From positions 19,734,715 to 19,798,714 of the forward strand of contig CM034603.1 in the NCBI GenBank assembly GCA_020091685.1: DNA of 64,000 nt, written 5' to 3'. The DNA comes from Lutjanus erythropterus. Lineage: Eukaryota > Chordata > Actinopteri > Lutjaniformes > Lutjanidae. The stretch's first letter is position 1. Each line of letters begins with the position of its first letter. A model generated the notes under the pieces. It did not search any database and was not told where the DNA came from. It saw only the letters and a list, made by a program, of their open reading frames with translations. Positions 50,030 through 61,715 of the stretch are shown here, one piece after another. A program made the translations under genes and the position numbers.

Positions 50030-50720
50030 ATATCCACTCTTAGAAAAGAGGATTCCAAATGTGTTCTTCCTGAAGGGCTGAGGTTCTACCCTGAACCATT
50101 AGCTTCTTAAGAACCCTTTTCTTGAAGAAATGCAAGAGTGCATCAAGGTTCAAGACTGAGGGTTCTATGAAGAATGCTTTTCATCCTAAGAGCCCTGACA
50201 AAAAAGTTGTTGAAACTATTTGAACAATTCTTGAAGAGCTCTTTCTTTCAAAAAGGGAATGATAATATAAAATAAAAAGGGGTTCTAGATAAATCCCTGG
50301 GAATATAAAAGAGTTCTCAGTAGAACCCCCTAGGTGGGTTCTAAATAAAAACCCTTGGAAAATAAAAAGGTTCTTGGTAGAGCACATGGGTTGGTTCTGG
50401 GTAAAACCCAAGGAATATAAAAAGGTTTTCTGGGTGGGTTCTTATAACCAAATCTGCATAGAACCCACCCAGAGAGGATTCTGTGTGGAACTATTAAACC
50501 ATAGAAGGGTTCTCCTTTAGAATCTCATATAGAGGACACTGGTTAAAACCACTAACAAATGGTTATAGGTATAGCCCCTTATGTTGGGTTCTAGGAAGAA
50601 CTCTCTAAAAGGGTTTGAGGTGGAATCTTTATTAAAGGTTCAACCAGGAACCAAAAAGGCTTCTCCTAAACAAGACACTTTGACAAACCCTTGGTTCTAG
50701 TTAGCACTGTTAAGTCTAAG
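50030..50720. repeat. degenerate GGTTCT/AGAACC array
   Basis: Words GGTTCT, AGAACCC, AAATAAAAAGG and CCTTGGAA alternate throughout, with units of roughly 55-65 bp (compare ACCCTTGGAAAATAAAAAGG near 50350 and ACCCAAGGAATATAAAAAGG near 50405). Because GGTTCT and AGAACC are complementary, each unit can fold on itself. It does not match a named family that I know. Confidence 0.65.
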
Positions 50721-52540
50721 AGTGTACATACATTAAATGAGTCCAAGTCAGAGCTGACATCTGACAGACCAGTGGTATATACCTCAAACAAATACTGCTC
50801 TTGAATTACCTCCACATGAAAAGTTTATTTACAAAACAATCCTGTATAGACTGTATATACCATGAAAACCCACTGACTCTGTTCAGCCTCTGTGTTTAAC
50901 TTTAATTTGAAGCCAAATTCCTGCCCAGATCTGTGACTTTATTGAAGGAGTTGTCATGAACTGCTGTTAGACCACACTCCCACTGCTTCCTACCAGTCAG
51001 TGATATCTGAGATTGCATTTCAATGGTAGCAGCAACAACAGACCTAAATTAATGAGGGTTTTTGTTTCATTTAGGTCTCCTAGTAGTAAGCCATGTGCGT
51101 GAGTCAGTATGTGTAATACCAGAGCTCTGGATCAAACACATGTGAAAGGAATGCAGCTACAATTAATGAGATCAATTACACATGTGCTTTACCTGCTATG
51201 ACATGTCAAAATGTCTGCTGGCCTATAGAGAACTCTACGTATAAACAAAGTTGAAAGTTATGCCTTTAAGTCAAAGTGCAAGACTTACTTTGTTGTGGCT
51301 GTTAGTTCCTGTTCTACAAATTTGACCATTAGTGGTAAAATTGGTATTTTCTACAATATTTGTGTCTACTTGATGTTTGAATGTCAGCACTAAATGACGA
51401 ATCTTACAAAAACTTTTGTTTTTTGTTGTTGATTCAGTTTCCATTTGCTTCCATTTGATTTTTTTTTCTCAGTGATTCTAATTAGTCTGGGCCACAGTTC
51501 AGCCCTGGACAAAATGTAAAAAAATAAATAAATAACAGAAACAGTAGCACATTTAACACCTTGTTGTGTATGCAAGCATACTGCCTTTTTAATACTGTGA
51601 TGTTTATATAAACATCGCTGTTGACTGGGTAACCCCTCTGACAAACCCACCGAATGACAGAAAACGCACCTCAAAGTTTACCATTTTGAGGAAACATGTT
51701 GTTCAATCTGGGAACCGCAGCAAAACAGTGCACACCTTTTTTCAGATTGAACGTGTCGCTGGTGTTGTGCGTACCAGTGGGAAGTGCTTTTAAGGCGTTA
51801 CATGTAAACAAAATTGATGCTAATACAGGTAGAGTAGTCAGGGGTGATGACCGTCAAGAAATGATTTTTCTGATTATTCTGTCACCACATCAATGCACTA
51901 TTGTTATGACTGTTTACCTCATAGACATGTATGTAGATGAAGCATTTATTGTTTTGACCTGTTGCTGCATTATGACCACTTGCAGCATTACAGTGAGAAA
52001 TTCCCTACTCACTTTTGTTTTTAGGCTTATGCGCCATCTTTGCATACACTATCTAGCTCATTATAATACATCTGTGGACATAAGTTATAGCAACTAGCAG
52101 CTAGCTAGCAATGCGTAGCACAAACTTTATTTAACTGAATAAATGATTGATATCTCGCCATTTGATCATAATTGGAAATAATTGGGATAATGTAAGTACG
52201 CAAATCAACAAAATATGTAACATGTGTACCATTTTTAGACATTTTAACACGGACATGTTACATATTAGCTTTAAATCTGCACATTTCTTTGTTTGTCATT
52301 AAGACATAAAGCAAAAGCTAGTTTAGGTTCTTTGTCCTGTGAATATATCATGGGCGGGACAAATACTAGGGGTGTGCTTGAGTTTTTAGATCTATTTGGA
52401 AAAGCACAAATAATGCGATGGAAACCTATTTTTTTCTTCCCGTAGTTGCTCATTATTATTCAAAAAAGTTATCTCCATGAATACTTTGGCGTAATTAAAA
52501 AAAAAAAAAAAAAGGTTGCATGTACCTTTATCAATCACTG
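50721..52540. other. intergenic, no gene recognised
   Basis: AT-rich DNA. A 133-codon frame at 51696-52097 on the plus strand shows no domain or conserved-looking motif and is probably chance. A poly-A tract lies at about 52497-52513, just before the GC-richer patch that follows. Confidence 0.5.
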
Positions 52541-52544
52541 ATTT

Positions 52545-52854
52545 AATGCACCGCTCCGTGAGCACGCCGAGTGACGCAAATCAAACGCGCCCAAGATGTT
52601 TGATTACCATCAGGTGTGTTCTGAGTTTAGCTAAATGCTCTGCGGATCTTCCGACAGTGACTCCTACGTTTGTTTTTATTTCTTCTTCAGTGAGCTGTGT
52701 GAGGACTTTGTTCTCTCTGTCACAGCTCAAAGTGTCTGAAAACTTTGAGGAGCGCGGTGGGACAGAGAGGCTGAGAGGACTGCTCATGATATTTAAGAAA
52801 CAAAGAACTGAGGACGTCGCAGTACGCGAGGCCCACAGGACGACCTCCAGACAG
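52545..52854 (+). other. candidate orphan exon / CpG-rich patch
   Basis: About 310 bp with many CpGs (GAGCACGCCGAGTGACG, GAACGCGG-like and GACGTCGCAGTACGCGAGG words) in an AT-rich desert. At 52725 an acceptor-like TCTCTGTCACAG precedes an open stretch (52726-52854, 43 codons, including RLRGLLMIFKKQRTEDVAV) that ends at a strong donor, CAGACAG then GTGAGT. I know no protein like it and saw no partner exons. It could be the first exon of a non-coding RNA, a lineage-specific gene or chance. Confidence 0.3.
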
Positions 52855-55800
52855 GTGAGTACAATCACCGCGTTGCTTAGCAACATAGTATTTCTTGTGT
52901 TCACGCGCTGTCATTGCTTTGCTTTGTGGTTGAGTTTATATTGTTCAGACGTCTCTGCGGTGCTTTCTGTGGTCTCTGCTTTGGTGATGTTTTTGTGGGA
53001 GTTTCTGTCTGCAGTCTGCTGATGTTTGTCGCACCCGCCGCGGTGTGTTCATGCATCCTTTTTATTTGGTCATTGTGTTTAAAACCTCTTCTGTTCCTGT
53101 AAAATCAACCTGAAGGGATGACGAGAGTAAACTGATGTGGGGTTTTTTTTCAGCTGATACGGATAACTGATAATTAGCTCCTTCTCATATCTTCTAGTAA
53201 CATTCGTTTATTCTCTCTCTTTTTTTTTAATGATTACAGATAACTGATGATTTAATATTCCACCTATCTGACCTAACCAAATGTCACTGTCATCAGTTTT
53301 ACAATAAAAACAAAGAACAGTTCTGACCCTTCAGATGTTCATTTGAAGATACTTTTTCCTGTCAAGTTAATCAAAAAGAACTTCACTAATATACTAAAGC
53401 ATTTTTTTTTTTTTTTTGCCTAAGATGTGCCAGAAACCAATTTGATGCTTTCTACGTAAAAACATTTGCATTACCAATGCATCTTAGATTAAAAATACAA
53501 CTTTTGTCCTATTTTTCGTGACTTTGAGAATAAATTGCACCAGATTTTCTTTTAGAATACGAATACAGACGCAGATAATGACATTGCTGTACACCTCTCA
53601 AATACAAGTTCCTACTGAATTGATTGGGCAAAGTAAACAGTCTATGGTTACAAAATGAGACTGAATAATAAAATGAGAGTGAAATGGAAATTCAGTCTGA
53701 TAATCAGTCAATCAATACAACTTTCTTCTTCCAGGGAAAATGTACCTATGAAAACAACTCCATCACGAGTAACCAACTGTAACTGTTCCTGGAACTGCTG
53801 TTGAATTTTACCAGTGTAATCTTTCATCGCTCTGTCAAACACAAGCACAAAGTCCATTCATCTTCATTGTTTGGCGAGAAATTCAAGAAGCAGATATCTG
53901 AAAATCTGGATGAAACTAAACCAAAATTATTATTATTAGTAGTAGTAGTATTGTGATAAATAATATAAAATTGACAGTTTTCTTATTGTAAACCAATCCC
54001 ATATGAATTACTTTCTGACTAATCTGTGTGTGGCGCTCAGCCCCAAGCCCATTGATTCCTACTTTAGTTACTTAAAAGTTTAAAAAAGAGTCACAAGTCA
54101 CAAATTTATAGTTTCAATATTTTCCCAAAACAACTGGGCACTATTGTTTTTGGAAAAAGTGTCTCAAAGAGGGTTAAACAGTACATTTGTTGGGGACTAT
54201 CTTCAGCCACACATTAATACACATTCGGGCTCTAGTGATTATCTCTGGCAGGAAGACCGTCTGTGTGGGATCGGCTCAAAATAAACTACAGTTCAGAGTT
54301 TTCCTTGTAATGAAGCCCCGACAGTGTGGCTCATTGACATGTTTTTAATAGATACTGGACAACACTGGAGCTTTGTGGGAAAGAGAAATGAGCTATATCC
54401 AGCCTTGTCTACTTGTTCAATTCATTGTTAGTTTTGTTGTTTTCATGGGATTTTGCTGATAACTCTTACCAGGCCCACCATGTCTCTCGACATGATCTTG
54501 AATGCAGACCGTCTCTCCTGTCTGATGCAGCTACTTCCTCTTCTCCAAAGTTCAGCTGTTTCTGTCAGAGGATGTATTGTAGGCTTTTATACAAGCTAAT
54601 AACTGGACATTAAAGTTAAATCCAGGTGGTAGCTATTAGTGTCTGTTTGCCTGATGTTTAACATGAGGTTAGCTAAATGGATGTCTCATGTTGCTCTCAC
54701 TTAATACCCTACCATCATTGCAGGTGGGGTTGTATTTGTTGCAGCTGCATCGTTCTTTTTATTATCTTTTTTCAAACACGTGGCCAACGATTCCCATGCA
54801 CCCCTGCAACATTTGTCTTTTTCTCTTCTGAGCACATGAGGTTTGACTAACAATGTATACTAGAGATTTTAGATCTCATTATGTCAAGAGAAATTAGGAA
54901 GGTAAAATAACAAGAATTTATGAATCACAAATACTATATAGTTTTCGCTAATAGGTATTTTTGACAAATAACTCAAGCAGATTATTTAAAGGAGCAATAT
55001 ATAGCAATTACATGTTCAAAAATGAGAATTGTAGCCCAAATAGTGAGTTGGAGGTTGGTTTAATGTACCATGGTTGGTATGGTTGAAGTGAGCACGCCTC
55101 CCCAGACTCGAGGAAGCTCAGGCAGGCTGCAGGAACGCTGCAGGAATGCAATAACTAGTGACACGTCCCACACCGTAAGTTGTTCTCTCTGTCGATGTTA
55201 AGTTAAGCCTGCTATCCTGAAAACAAAAGCCCACTCCTCCAAAAATACACACTCACAAGCTCGAGTACAGTGGCTGCCTGTGTCACTACCTACCAAAGTC
55301 CATTAATATATTGTTCAATTTAACTGTTATACTCATCTTCTCCTGAAGAAACAGAAACTGAAACTGTTATTCCAGCCTGGAGTAGAAATTTCAAAGGACA
55401 TTGTTGCTGCAGTGTTATTGTTAGAGAAGTGAATATTTCAATTTAGCACGTTCTTTAATTTCTGATAGTGTACGATTGTCATTTTCTGATTAATATCAAT
55501 AAATACATTACTATATTATTTATATTTATTCTTTAAAGTTTAGAGAGCAATTTTGGGCCCTCCTTTAACCCAGTAACCATGACAAATGGCCCAGTGTTTT
55601 CCCTATGTTGGTGGCCCTGACTGTTGCAACCGTATCTGTATATTGAAGGCAGGAAGAAGAGCCTTACTTTGTGTAATATCGTTTCTGTCAATAATTTGAA
55701 ATGAAAAACTGTCACAGTCACATCCCAGCTGATTTTTCCTGCCTGTCAGAGGGACCAAACTGTCTGCACACAAGGCCTGAAGCATAACCTCATGTCATCA

Positions 55801-56868
55801 CTGCTGTTCAGTACACGGGCTGCTGAGCTGCTGTATAATAAATGATTTCAGAGAACGCATCTGAGAGAGCCAGCATCATTGAACAGTGTTTATATATTAG
55901 CATGACAAAGGTGTTTTCGTCAGCCATCTGGTTTATTCAGTGTAATCTGATCGTCACCTTTCCCCGCTGGGTTCCCCTTCTTATAATCATTTATTTCATT
56001 ATTAACAGCATATTGCATTATGAGAGTTTTATTTGTTTATTTATATGTTTTAAATACAATCTGAGTACAGAGTATTTGACACCCAAAGACTGATAGCTTG
56101 GGAGAAATGATGAACATCCATACCTCTGAAATTATGTTTATTCAGCAGTCATTATAGAATGTTAGATAAAACATTTTTTGGCACAGTTGCTTAATGATAA
56201 TAAGCTGTCCCGTTTCTGTGTGGTATTCTAAATAAATATGCAAAACCATAATTTACTTCCCAAATAAATATAACATAAACTACAATAAAAGATGCACCGC
56301 ATCCGCGCCCCACACTGCACCTCCTCAGGATAAACAAAAAAAAACAAAAACATAATTTATTGTACTTCAGGCAAACAATTGCAATGGGTTCCAACCAAAT
56401 AAAGATTGTGGAAGGTGAAAAAGCTTCATAATTCATTTCAACAGCTTATTTTCTGCTAAAACTCTACCAGGCAATACAACAAGGAGGCATTTGATGGGCC
56501 AATAAAAGGCTGTACTGTGGGCTTTGGATCATAGTAAGTTACAGGGCTTTATGGATGGGTGCAAACACATTTCCCGATCCTGACTCTACTTCATAGTTAT
56601 TCTTCTGTCAGCATTCTTCTCTTTCACACCTCAGATTAGCTAAAACTCTGAGTGTAAACGTCCACAAATTACTTCCAGAGACGGTATTAAAGAGGTCATA
56701 TCACCTGGAACTTGAGACGTGAGGTGTTTATGAATCTCAGTTAATGAATTCATCAGGCATGTTGAATTGAATTGGTGTGCTTTGGCAATTCTGTGAGGAA
56801 AATAATTCCAGAGGATTATGGGTATTTGCAATACTGGGTTATTTTGGGAAAAGTATAAAAAAAACGAC
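52855..56868. other. intergenic, no gene recognised; small repeat remnants
   Basis: Contains a fragment related to the intron-1 hAT-like MITE (about 53240-53325), a TTA/GTA microsatellite near 53925-53950, and a left end, TTAAAGGAGCAATATATAGC, near 54986 that resembles TTAA MITEs but lacks a recognised right end. No exon could be supported. Confidence 0.45.
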
Positions 56869-56872
56869 TTAA

Positions 56873-57745
56873 AGGGATAGTTCAGATTATTTGACGTGGG
56901 GCTGTAAGAGGTAGTTATTGATAGTCAGTGTATTAGCTACAGTAGATGGTGGTCAGCACATTCTCCAGTTTGGAGAAACCGCAGGAGTACCAGTGTAGGA
57001 AGCTAAGCAAGGTACCGCTGTGGACAAGGTTAGCAACAAAAGGTATTTCTGCCATTTTGAAAAAATCAAAATCAGTTTAAGTGTTTGCTATATTTAGAGT
57101 ATGTGCACTGCTTTACTTTGTCATCAGACAGCCTTTTTGGAAGGGAAACTGCTATTATAAACCAAATATTGCTCCTTCCAAACCAACCAAACCCGACCGG
57201 CAAAATTAATAATTTCACTTGGCAGAACATGGGAGGTGCTAGTCTGCTGCTGCCACGATATGTTTGTTTGTGTTTTTGCGTGACTTCAGTGTTTTAAAAG
57301 GATAGTTCGGATTCACTCAAGTCAAGCGACCCCTGTGTTCTGTGAGGTAAAATTACTGATTTTGTCCATGGAGTTTGGTTGGTTTGGAATGAGCTACATT
57401 TTGCTTGTGCAGCAGCAGCTTTTTATCTGAAAATACAGTCAAATGGCAAGGTAAAGTAATGAAAATATTCAAAATATAAGGGACACTTAAAGTGATATAA
57501 ATTTTTTTAGGTGGACTTTTTTGGCTAAAATATTTTTGTTGCTAGCCCTGTTCACAGCAGTTCATTGCTTAGCTTTCATGCTGGTATTCCTTTTTTCTTC
57601 TCCTAATTCCTAGCCATCTACTCTAGATAATACACTGACTATTGATAAGTCTGATAATACACTGACTATTGATAAGTCTGATAATACACTGACTATTGAT
57701 AAGTCCCTCAATACAACACAACATCAAAGAATCCCAACTATCCCT
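56873..57745. mobile_element. fold-back TTAA element (composite)
   Basis: Starts AGGGATAGTTCAGATT after TTAA (56869-56872) and ends CCCAACTATCCCT before TTAA (57746-57749). Both arms carry GTCAGTGTATTA, AAGCTAAGCAA and GTTAGCAACAAA-type words in inverted order, so the arms pair over more than 150 bp. A second internal AAAGGATAGTTCGGATTC near 57297 suggests one copy inserted in, or recombined with, another. The right arm contains the 27-bp triplication. Confidence 0.8.
57626..57706. repeat. 27-bp unit tandemly triplicated
   Basis: GATAATACACTGACTATTGA plus TAAGTCT is repeated three times, the third copy differing at its last base. The GTCAGTGTATTA complement in the fold-back's left arm occurs once, so the expansion arose in the right arm after insertion. 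Confidence 0.9.
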
Positions 57746-58113
57746 TTAAAATGATAATTTGTTTGAGTGTAATGAGTTATTCTATGGAGAGCAGGTGGGA
57801 TCAATTTCATGTTGTTGTAGTTTGGTCCTCGTTAATCTACACAACATCAATATACAAAACACAATAATTAAAGTTGGGTATCAAACCTGGAGCTATAGAA
57901 AAGGAATTTCTTTCGTCGTCAGATTCTTAGAAATAACACGTGTTCTTTTACCTGTGTAATAACACTGCAATCAGTAACAGTAATGCATATAAGCAGGGAA
58001 ACAGGTCACCTGTGATAACGACAGCTAAACACACCTATGAGTCAATATACTTTCTGGAGACAGCTGACATCATTTATGGGTCAATGGTCCAAACTGTCCT
58101 GCACAGAACTTAA

Positions 58114-58213
58114 AGCTACTACAAGGAACTTTTATATTGTATTGATTTTTGGAGGCCCTTGATATTAAAAATAAGACATTTTCATAACCAGTTAAAACCT
58201 CCTTATAGTAACT
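58114..58213. mobile_element. 100-bp palindromic TTAA MITE
   Basis: Flanked by TTAA at 58110-58113 and 58214-58217. Ends AGCTACTACAAGGAACTTTT and CCTCCTTATAGTAACT are inverted repeats, and ACCAGTTAAAACC lies just inside the right arm. The same ends recur at 62730-62935 and 63662-63838. Confidence 0.75.
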
Positions 58214-58782
58214 TTAAGGTAAACATTGGTGCATTACATGTATTTTTATTTGTATTTTACTTATGGCTTTGGAATTGTTTTTTGAGCACTTTTCTTTTTT
58301 TTGCCTGGAACGTGATTTACCATCATGTAAACTACAAGATTTGGACTTATTGAAGTTAACGCCCGTGGATATTAAGTGTAGTAACAGCAATAATCTAGTC
58401 CACCATGGCTCATCTATCGCATGTACTACCACTCAAATGTAATATCACAAAAATCATGTTGCTACATTGTTGTTACACCACAGTTTACAGTGTTACTACA
58501 CAGATAGAAAAGATAATAAAAACTTTTTGGTAGGAACAGTCATTTTCTGTGTGTCTTTACATGGACACCACACAAATGCAGCACTTGCTGTCCATGTGGT
58601 TCCAATGCATGTTGACAGACGCCAAAAACAGTCAAGTCAGCCTGTCACAAAAAGGCCGCTGTGGAGCAGCCTGTGAAATATTCCCATCTTTTCCCCATTC
58701 CACAGTTTGTCTTTATCAGCATCCAACTGTTCCAACAGGGGCTGAGAGCAGCAACAAGAAGAGATAAGTCTGTTTCTCGGGG

Positions 58783-59988
58783 TCATACACACCCACAGTT
58801 CTTCGCCGACACATTCTGTACTGTGTGATAGCGGCTCTTGTTGTCCAGGAAGGAAAAGTCCTTCTCAAATGCAGTTGGCCGGCAGCAGGGCCCGTTGCTG
58901 ACCTTGTCCTTGCGGCCCTTCTTCTTGAAGCCCGTCCGCATCATGTGCTCCATGGTGATGTCGTAGTTATGCCGGTGTGCCGTGCATTTGCCGCTGCAGT
59001 AGCGCAGCAGCACCGTCTCGTCGCTGTCATAGCCGAGACCCAGTTCACTCACGGTCAGCTCCAGCTCCCTCAGGGAGCAGGGCTTAGGCCGCCGGGCTCT
59101 TTTAGTCCTACGGGTCTGCTTCTCGCTCAGACGCCGACTCTTCCTCCTCTTTCTATCTAGCAGGGTACCAACCACATGCTGAAGCTCGCCCTCCGTGAAG
59201 CTCTGGAACATCACAGAAACTGACAGAGAGGAGATAAAACAATATTTACTGACAGCTGCTAGGGGAATTATCAGATTTTTGTGTGATTTTATCAGGTAAG
59301 AGCCAGGACAGATAGTTGACAGACACAGCAGATTGTAGTTGGATAGTCAAACAGAGGAACACAAGTTTGTTTTCTCTGATGTCACAACAACTTAAAAACC
59401 AGCCGTACCACCATCGGTATCACAGAGCGTGTTAGACTTCCCTGAAACCCATATAAGCTGCAACTGCATTCTAGTGAGACCATGTGAAACCAAAGGAAAG
59501 TGGCTGCATCAACCTTTCCTGAAGATTGTAATGTTTCTATGAAGAGCCAGTGAGCTATGAGTTGCTAATTGACTGCAGATTAAAACCTGTTCTCTGAACA
59601 TCAGTGTCAGGTACTGAGGGTACTGAGTGTAGCCCTTTCACACCACACCTTAACTCAGACTACACAAAAGGAAGGAAGGAAGACAATAACAGTTTATCTT
59701 ACACTCTGAGAGGAGAGAGTTCATCTCGTCGGTAGAGCGAGCCCTCCGATGAAGACCACCCAACTGCCAGGACATCGCTGTCGATTCCGCTGCTGCTGCT
59801 GCCGATGATGAGGGTGATGGTAGTGAGGTCTTAGATTCTGATGATGAAGACCGTCTTGATGACGATGCGTACGGATATTTCGTCTTGGATTTGAGCTCTC
59901 CGAGAGTAGCCATGTTTCTAACGAGGAGGATGGACAGGGCTGCACCACAGAGCATGAAGGCAAAAGTAGCACCTTTCCATAACTTCAT
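58783..59988 (-). CDS. nrtn: neurturin precursor (2 coding exons)
   Basis: Secreted GDNF-family neurotrophic factor; the family signals through GFRA2 and the RET kinase. Coding exons on the minus strand are 59703-59988 and 58783-59219, with a phase-1 GT-AG intron, giving 240 residues. The start MKLWK is the first ATG of an exon that opens at an acceptor (exon from 60015), so at least one 5' UTR exon lies further upstream. Residues 1-25 are a signal peptide; 40-70 are Ser/Ala-rich low complexity; furin-type basic sites occur at about 118-125 (RKRRKSRR) and 133-139 (RTKRARR). The mature part, about 100 residues, keeps all seven cystine-knot cysteines: C143, C170, C174, C207, C208, C237, C239. 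Diagnostic segments are LRELELTVSELGLGYDSDET, PCCRPTAFEKDFSFLD and SRYHTVQNVSA, which match neurturin rather than GDNF, artemin or persephin. It is convergent with ranbp3, as in human. Confidence 0.95.
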
Positions 59989-60015
59989 CTTAGAACGTGG
60001 AGGAGCATTGAAACT

Positions 60016-60300
60016 CTGTAGGGGGAGAGGCGAGAAATGGACAGACATGTTCAAACAGTCACACCTTCGAACCTCAAACCATCCTCTCAACTTGTCACAT
60101 TAAAGCGCAGCGAACAATGCAAAAATTGTTATCTCCTGTGCCCTCACGTCTCTTTGACCTTCTCATGAATCCTCTTCTCTCAACGGGGCTTTTATTTAAC
60201 CGTCAGTTTACTTTTTCTGAGTCAGCTGTCAGCTCATTTTCACTTTAAGTGGGTTCATGATCCGCTAGCTTGACATCCCTCGCTGACACCTGAGAATGCA
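60016..60300 (-). promoter_or_regulatory. nrtn 5' intron / upstream region
   Basis: The first coding exon opens at a CTCTCCCCCTACAG acceptor, so this stretch is intron or promoter. It is moderately CT-rich on the minus strand. A TGAGTCAGCTGTCAGCTCA segment near 60220 carries an AP-1-like TGAGTCA and an E-box CAGCTG. No first exon could be fixed. Confidence 0.35.
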
Positions 60301-60355
60301 GTGTGTGTTTAATCGCTGCTGCCTGAAGAGGAAGAAACAGAACCGCAATATTTTA

Positions 60356-61715
60356 TTTGAACTGAAGGCAGAGTGGATGAGTTCTGTAACCTCTTGCCCC
60401 TTGAAACCTCTTAAAAGTTTGCATATCGCCTCAAAAATAGCTGATGAGGGTGAGAATATGAGCTTCTTCTCTTCATTTCTGAAGGAAACAACACTTTTCT
60501 TTGCAGAAGTAAATGTGTCTAAAACATCCTTTTACATAAAGGGGGAAATCCAGTCATTCCTCGACAGTTCGGTTCTTAACAACTCTCAATTACAATTCTT
60601 TGATTGTCCTGCATTCTCCACAAAAATGCTAATTACCATGGATAAATACTACCAGTGGAAACACTGAGCTAAGCTAACTTTAGCTAGATAAACTTAACAA
60701 TGGTGGTCTATTTTATGGTTACTTGAATATTTTAGGGTTTACTGTAACGATAGATATGAATGATATTCTGTCCTTGTAAAGTCTTTTGTAGCATAGCATC
60801 TGCTAAATTGAGGTTATTGTTACAAGACTCATAATTTGTAATATTCACCTGCTAGTCAAGCAGCAACTGAGAATAATGCTACACTCATGATTTAATAAGA
60901 CAAATGCATTAGGAGACGGGAAGACATGCATGCATTTAACTTGACTTGCACAGACAGATAGCCAGGTTGCTATACAATAGGTATTTGCAGTACAAGGCCT
61001 AATTTGAAATTAGTGTAAGTGAAATTTGTGCAGGAATTGTTAAACGGAATTGAAATGAAAGAGACACATAAGTGCAATTTCTTACTTGAACTGTAGACAG
61101 AGTGGATGAGTTTTGTAACCTCTTGCCCCTTGAAACCTCATAAAAGTTTGTGTATCGCTTCAGAAATGAAATGAGTGAGAATGAGATTGAGCTCCTTCTG
61201 TTTATTTCTGAAGAAAACAACGCTTTTCTTTGCAGAGGTAAATGTTTCTGAAACATTGTTTTAGGTAAAGGGGGAAATCCATTAATTCCTTGACAGTTTG
61301 GATGATGAAATGATTCTCATTTCCAATTCTTTGATTGTCCTCCAGCATTCTTCACAGAAACATTAATTACCATGGATAAATGTAACCAGCGGAAACAAAG
61401 ACATGCATGCATTCAACTCTACTCATGCAGACAGATAGCCAAGTTAATATACAGTAGGTGTTTGCAGTACACTGTTTATATTTTTGCAGGAATCAAAAAA
61501 CAGAATCTAAATTAAAGGAAGAAACAAAATCTGATTTGAACTGAAGGCAGGTTGGATGAGTTTTGTAACCTCTTGCCCCTTGAAACATCTTAAAAGTTTG
61601 GGCATCGCTTCAAAAATACCTGATTGATGAGAATATGAGCGTCTTCTCTGCAGAAGTTCCTTAAACATCGTTTTATGTAAAAGGGAAAATCCTTTCCTTC
61701 CTTGACAGGAATTTC
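60356..61715. repeat. tandem repeat block (A-B-L units) upstream of nrtn
   Basis: Segment A, starting GAACTGAAGGCAGAGTGGAT with CTCTTGCCCCTTGAAACC inside, occurs at 60356-60665, 61084-61398 and 61536-61715 (the last truncated). Segment L, with AGACATGCATGCATT and CAGACAGATAGCCA, separates them at about 60899-61083 and 61398-61535. Segment B (60666-60898) follows only the first A. Copies differ by scattered changes, so the block is not very recent. Open frames in it, including 123 codons at 60296-60667, are not shared between copies. Family not recognised. Confidence 0.8.

Noticed and set aside
51696-52097. 133-codon plus-strand frame with several hydrophobic stretches
   Set aside because: No signal peptide, family motif or exon structure; AT-rich chance frame.
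52581-52904. Minus-strand frame of 107 codons over the CpG-rich patch
   Set aside because: Antisense to a better splice-bounded candidate and without any recognisable domain.
60296-60667. 123-codon plus-strand frame upstream of nrtn
   Set aside because: Covers repeat segment A; the other A copies do not keep the frame, so it is not a conserved gene.
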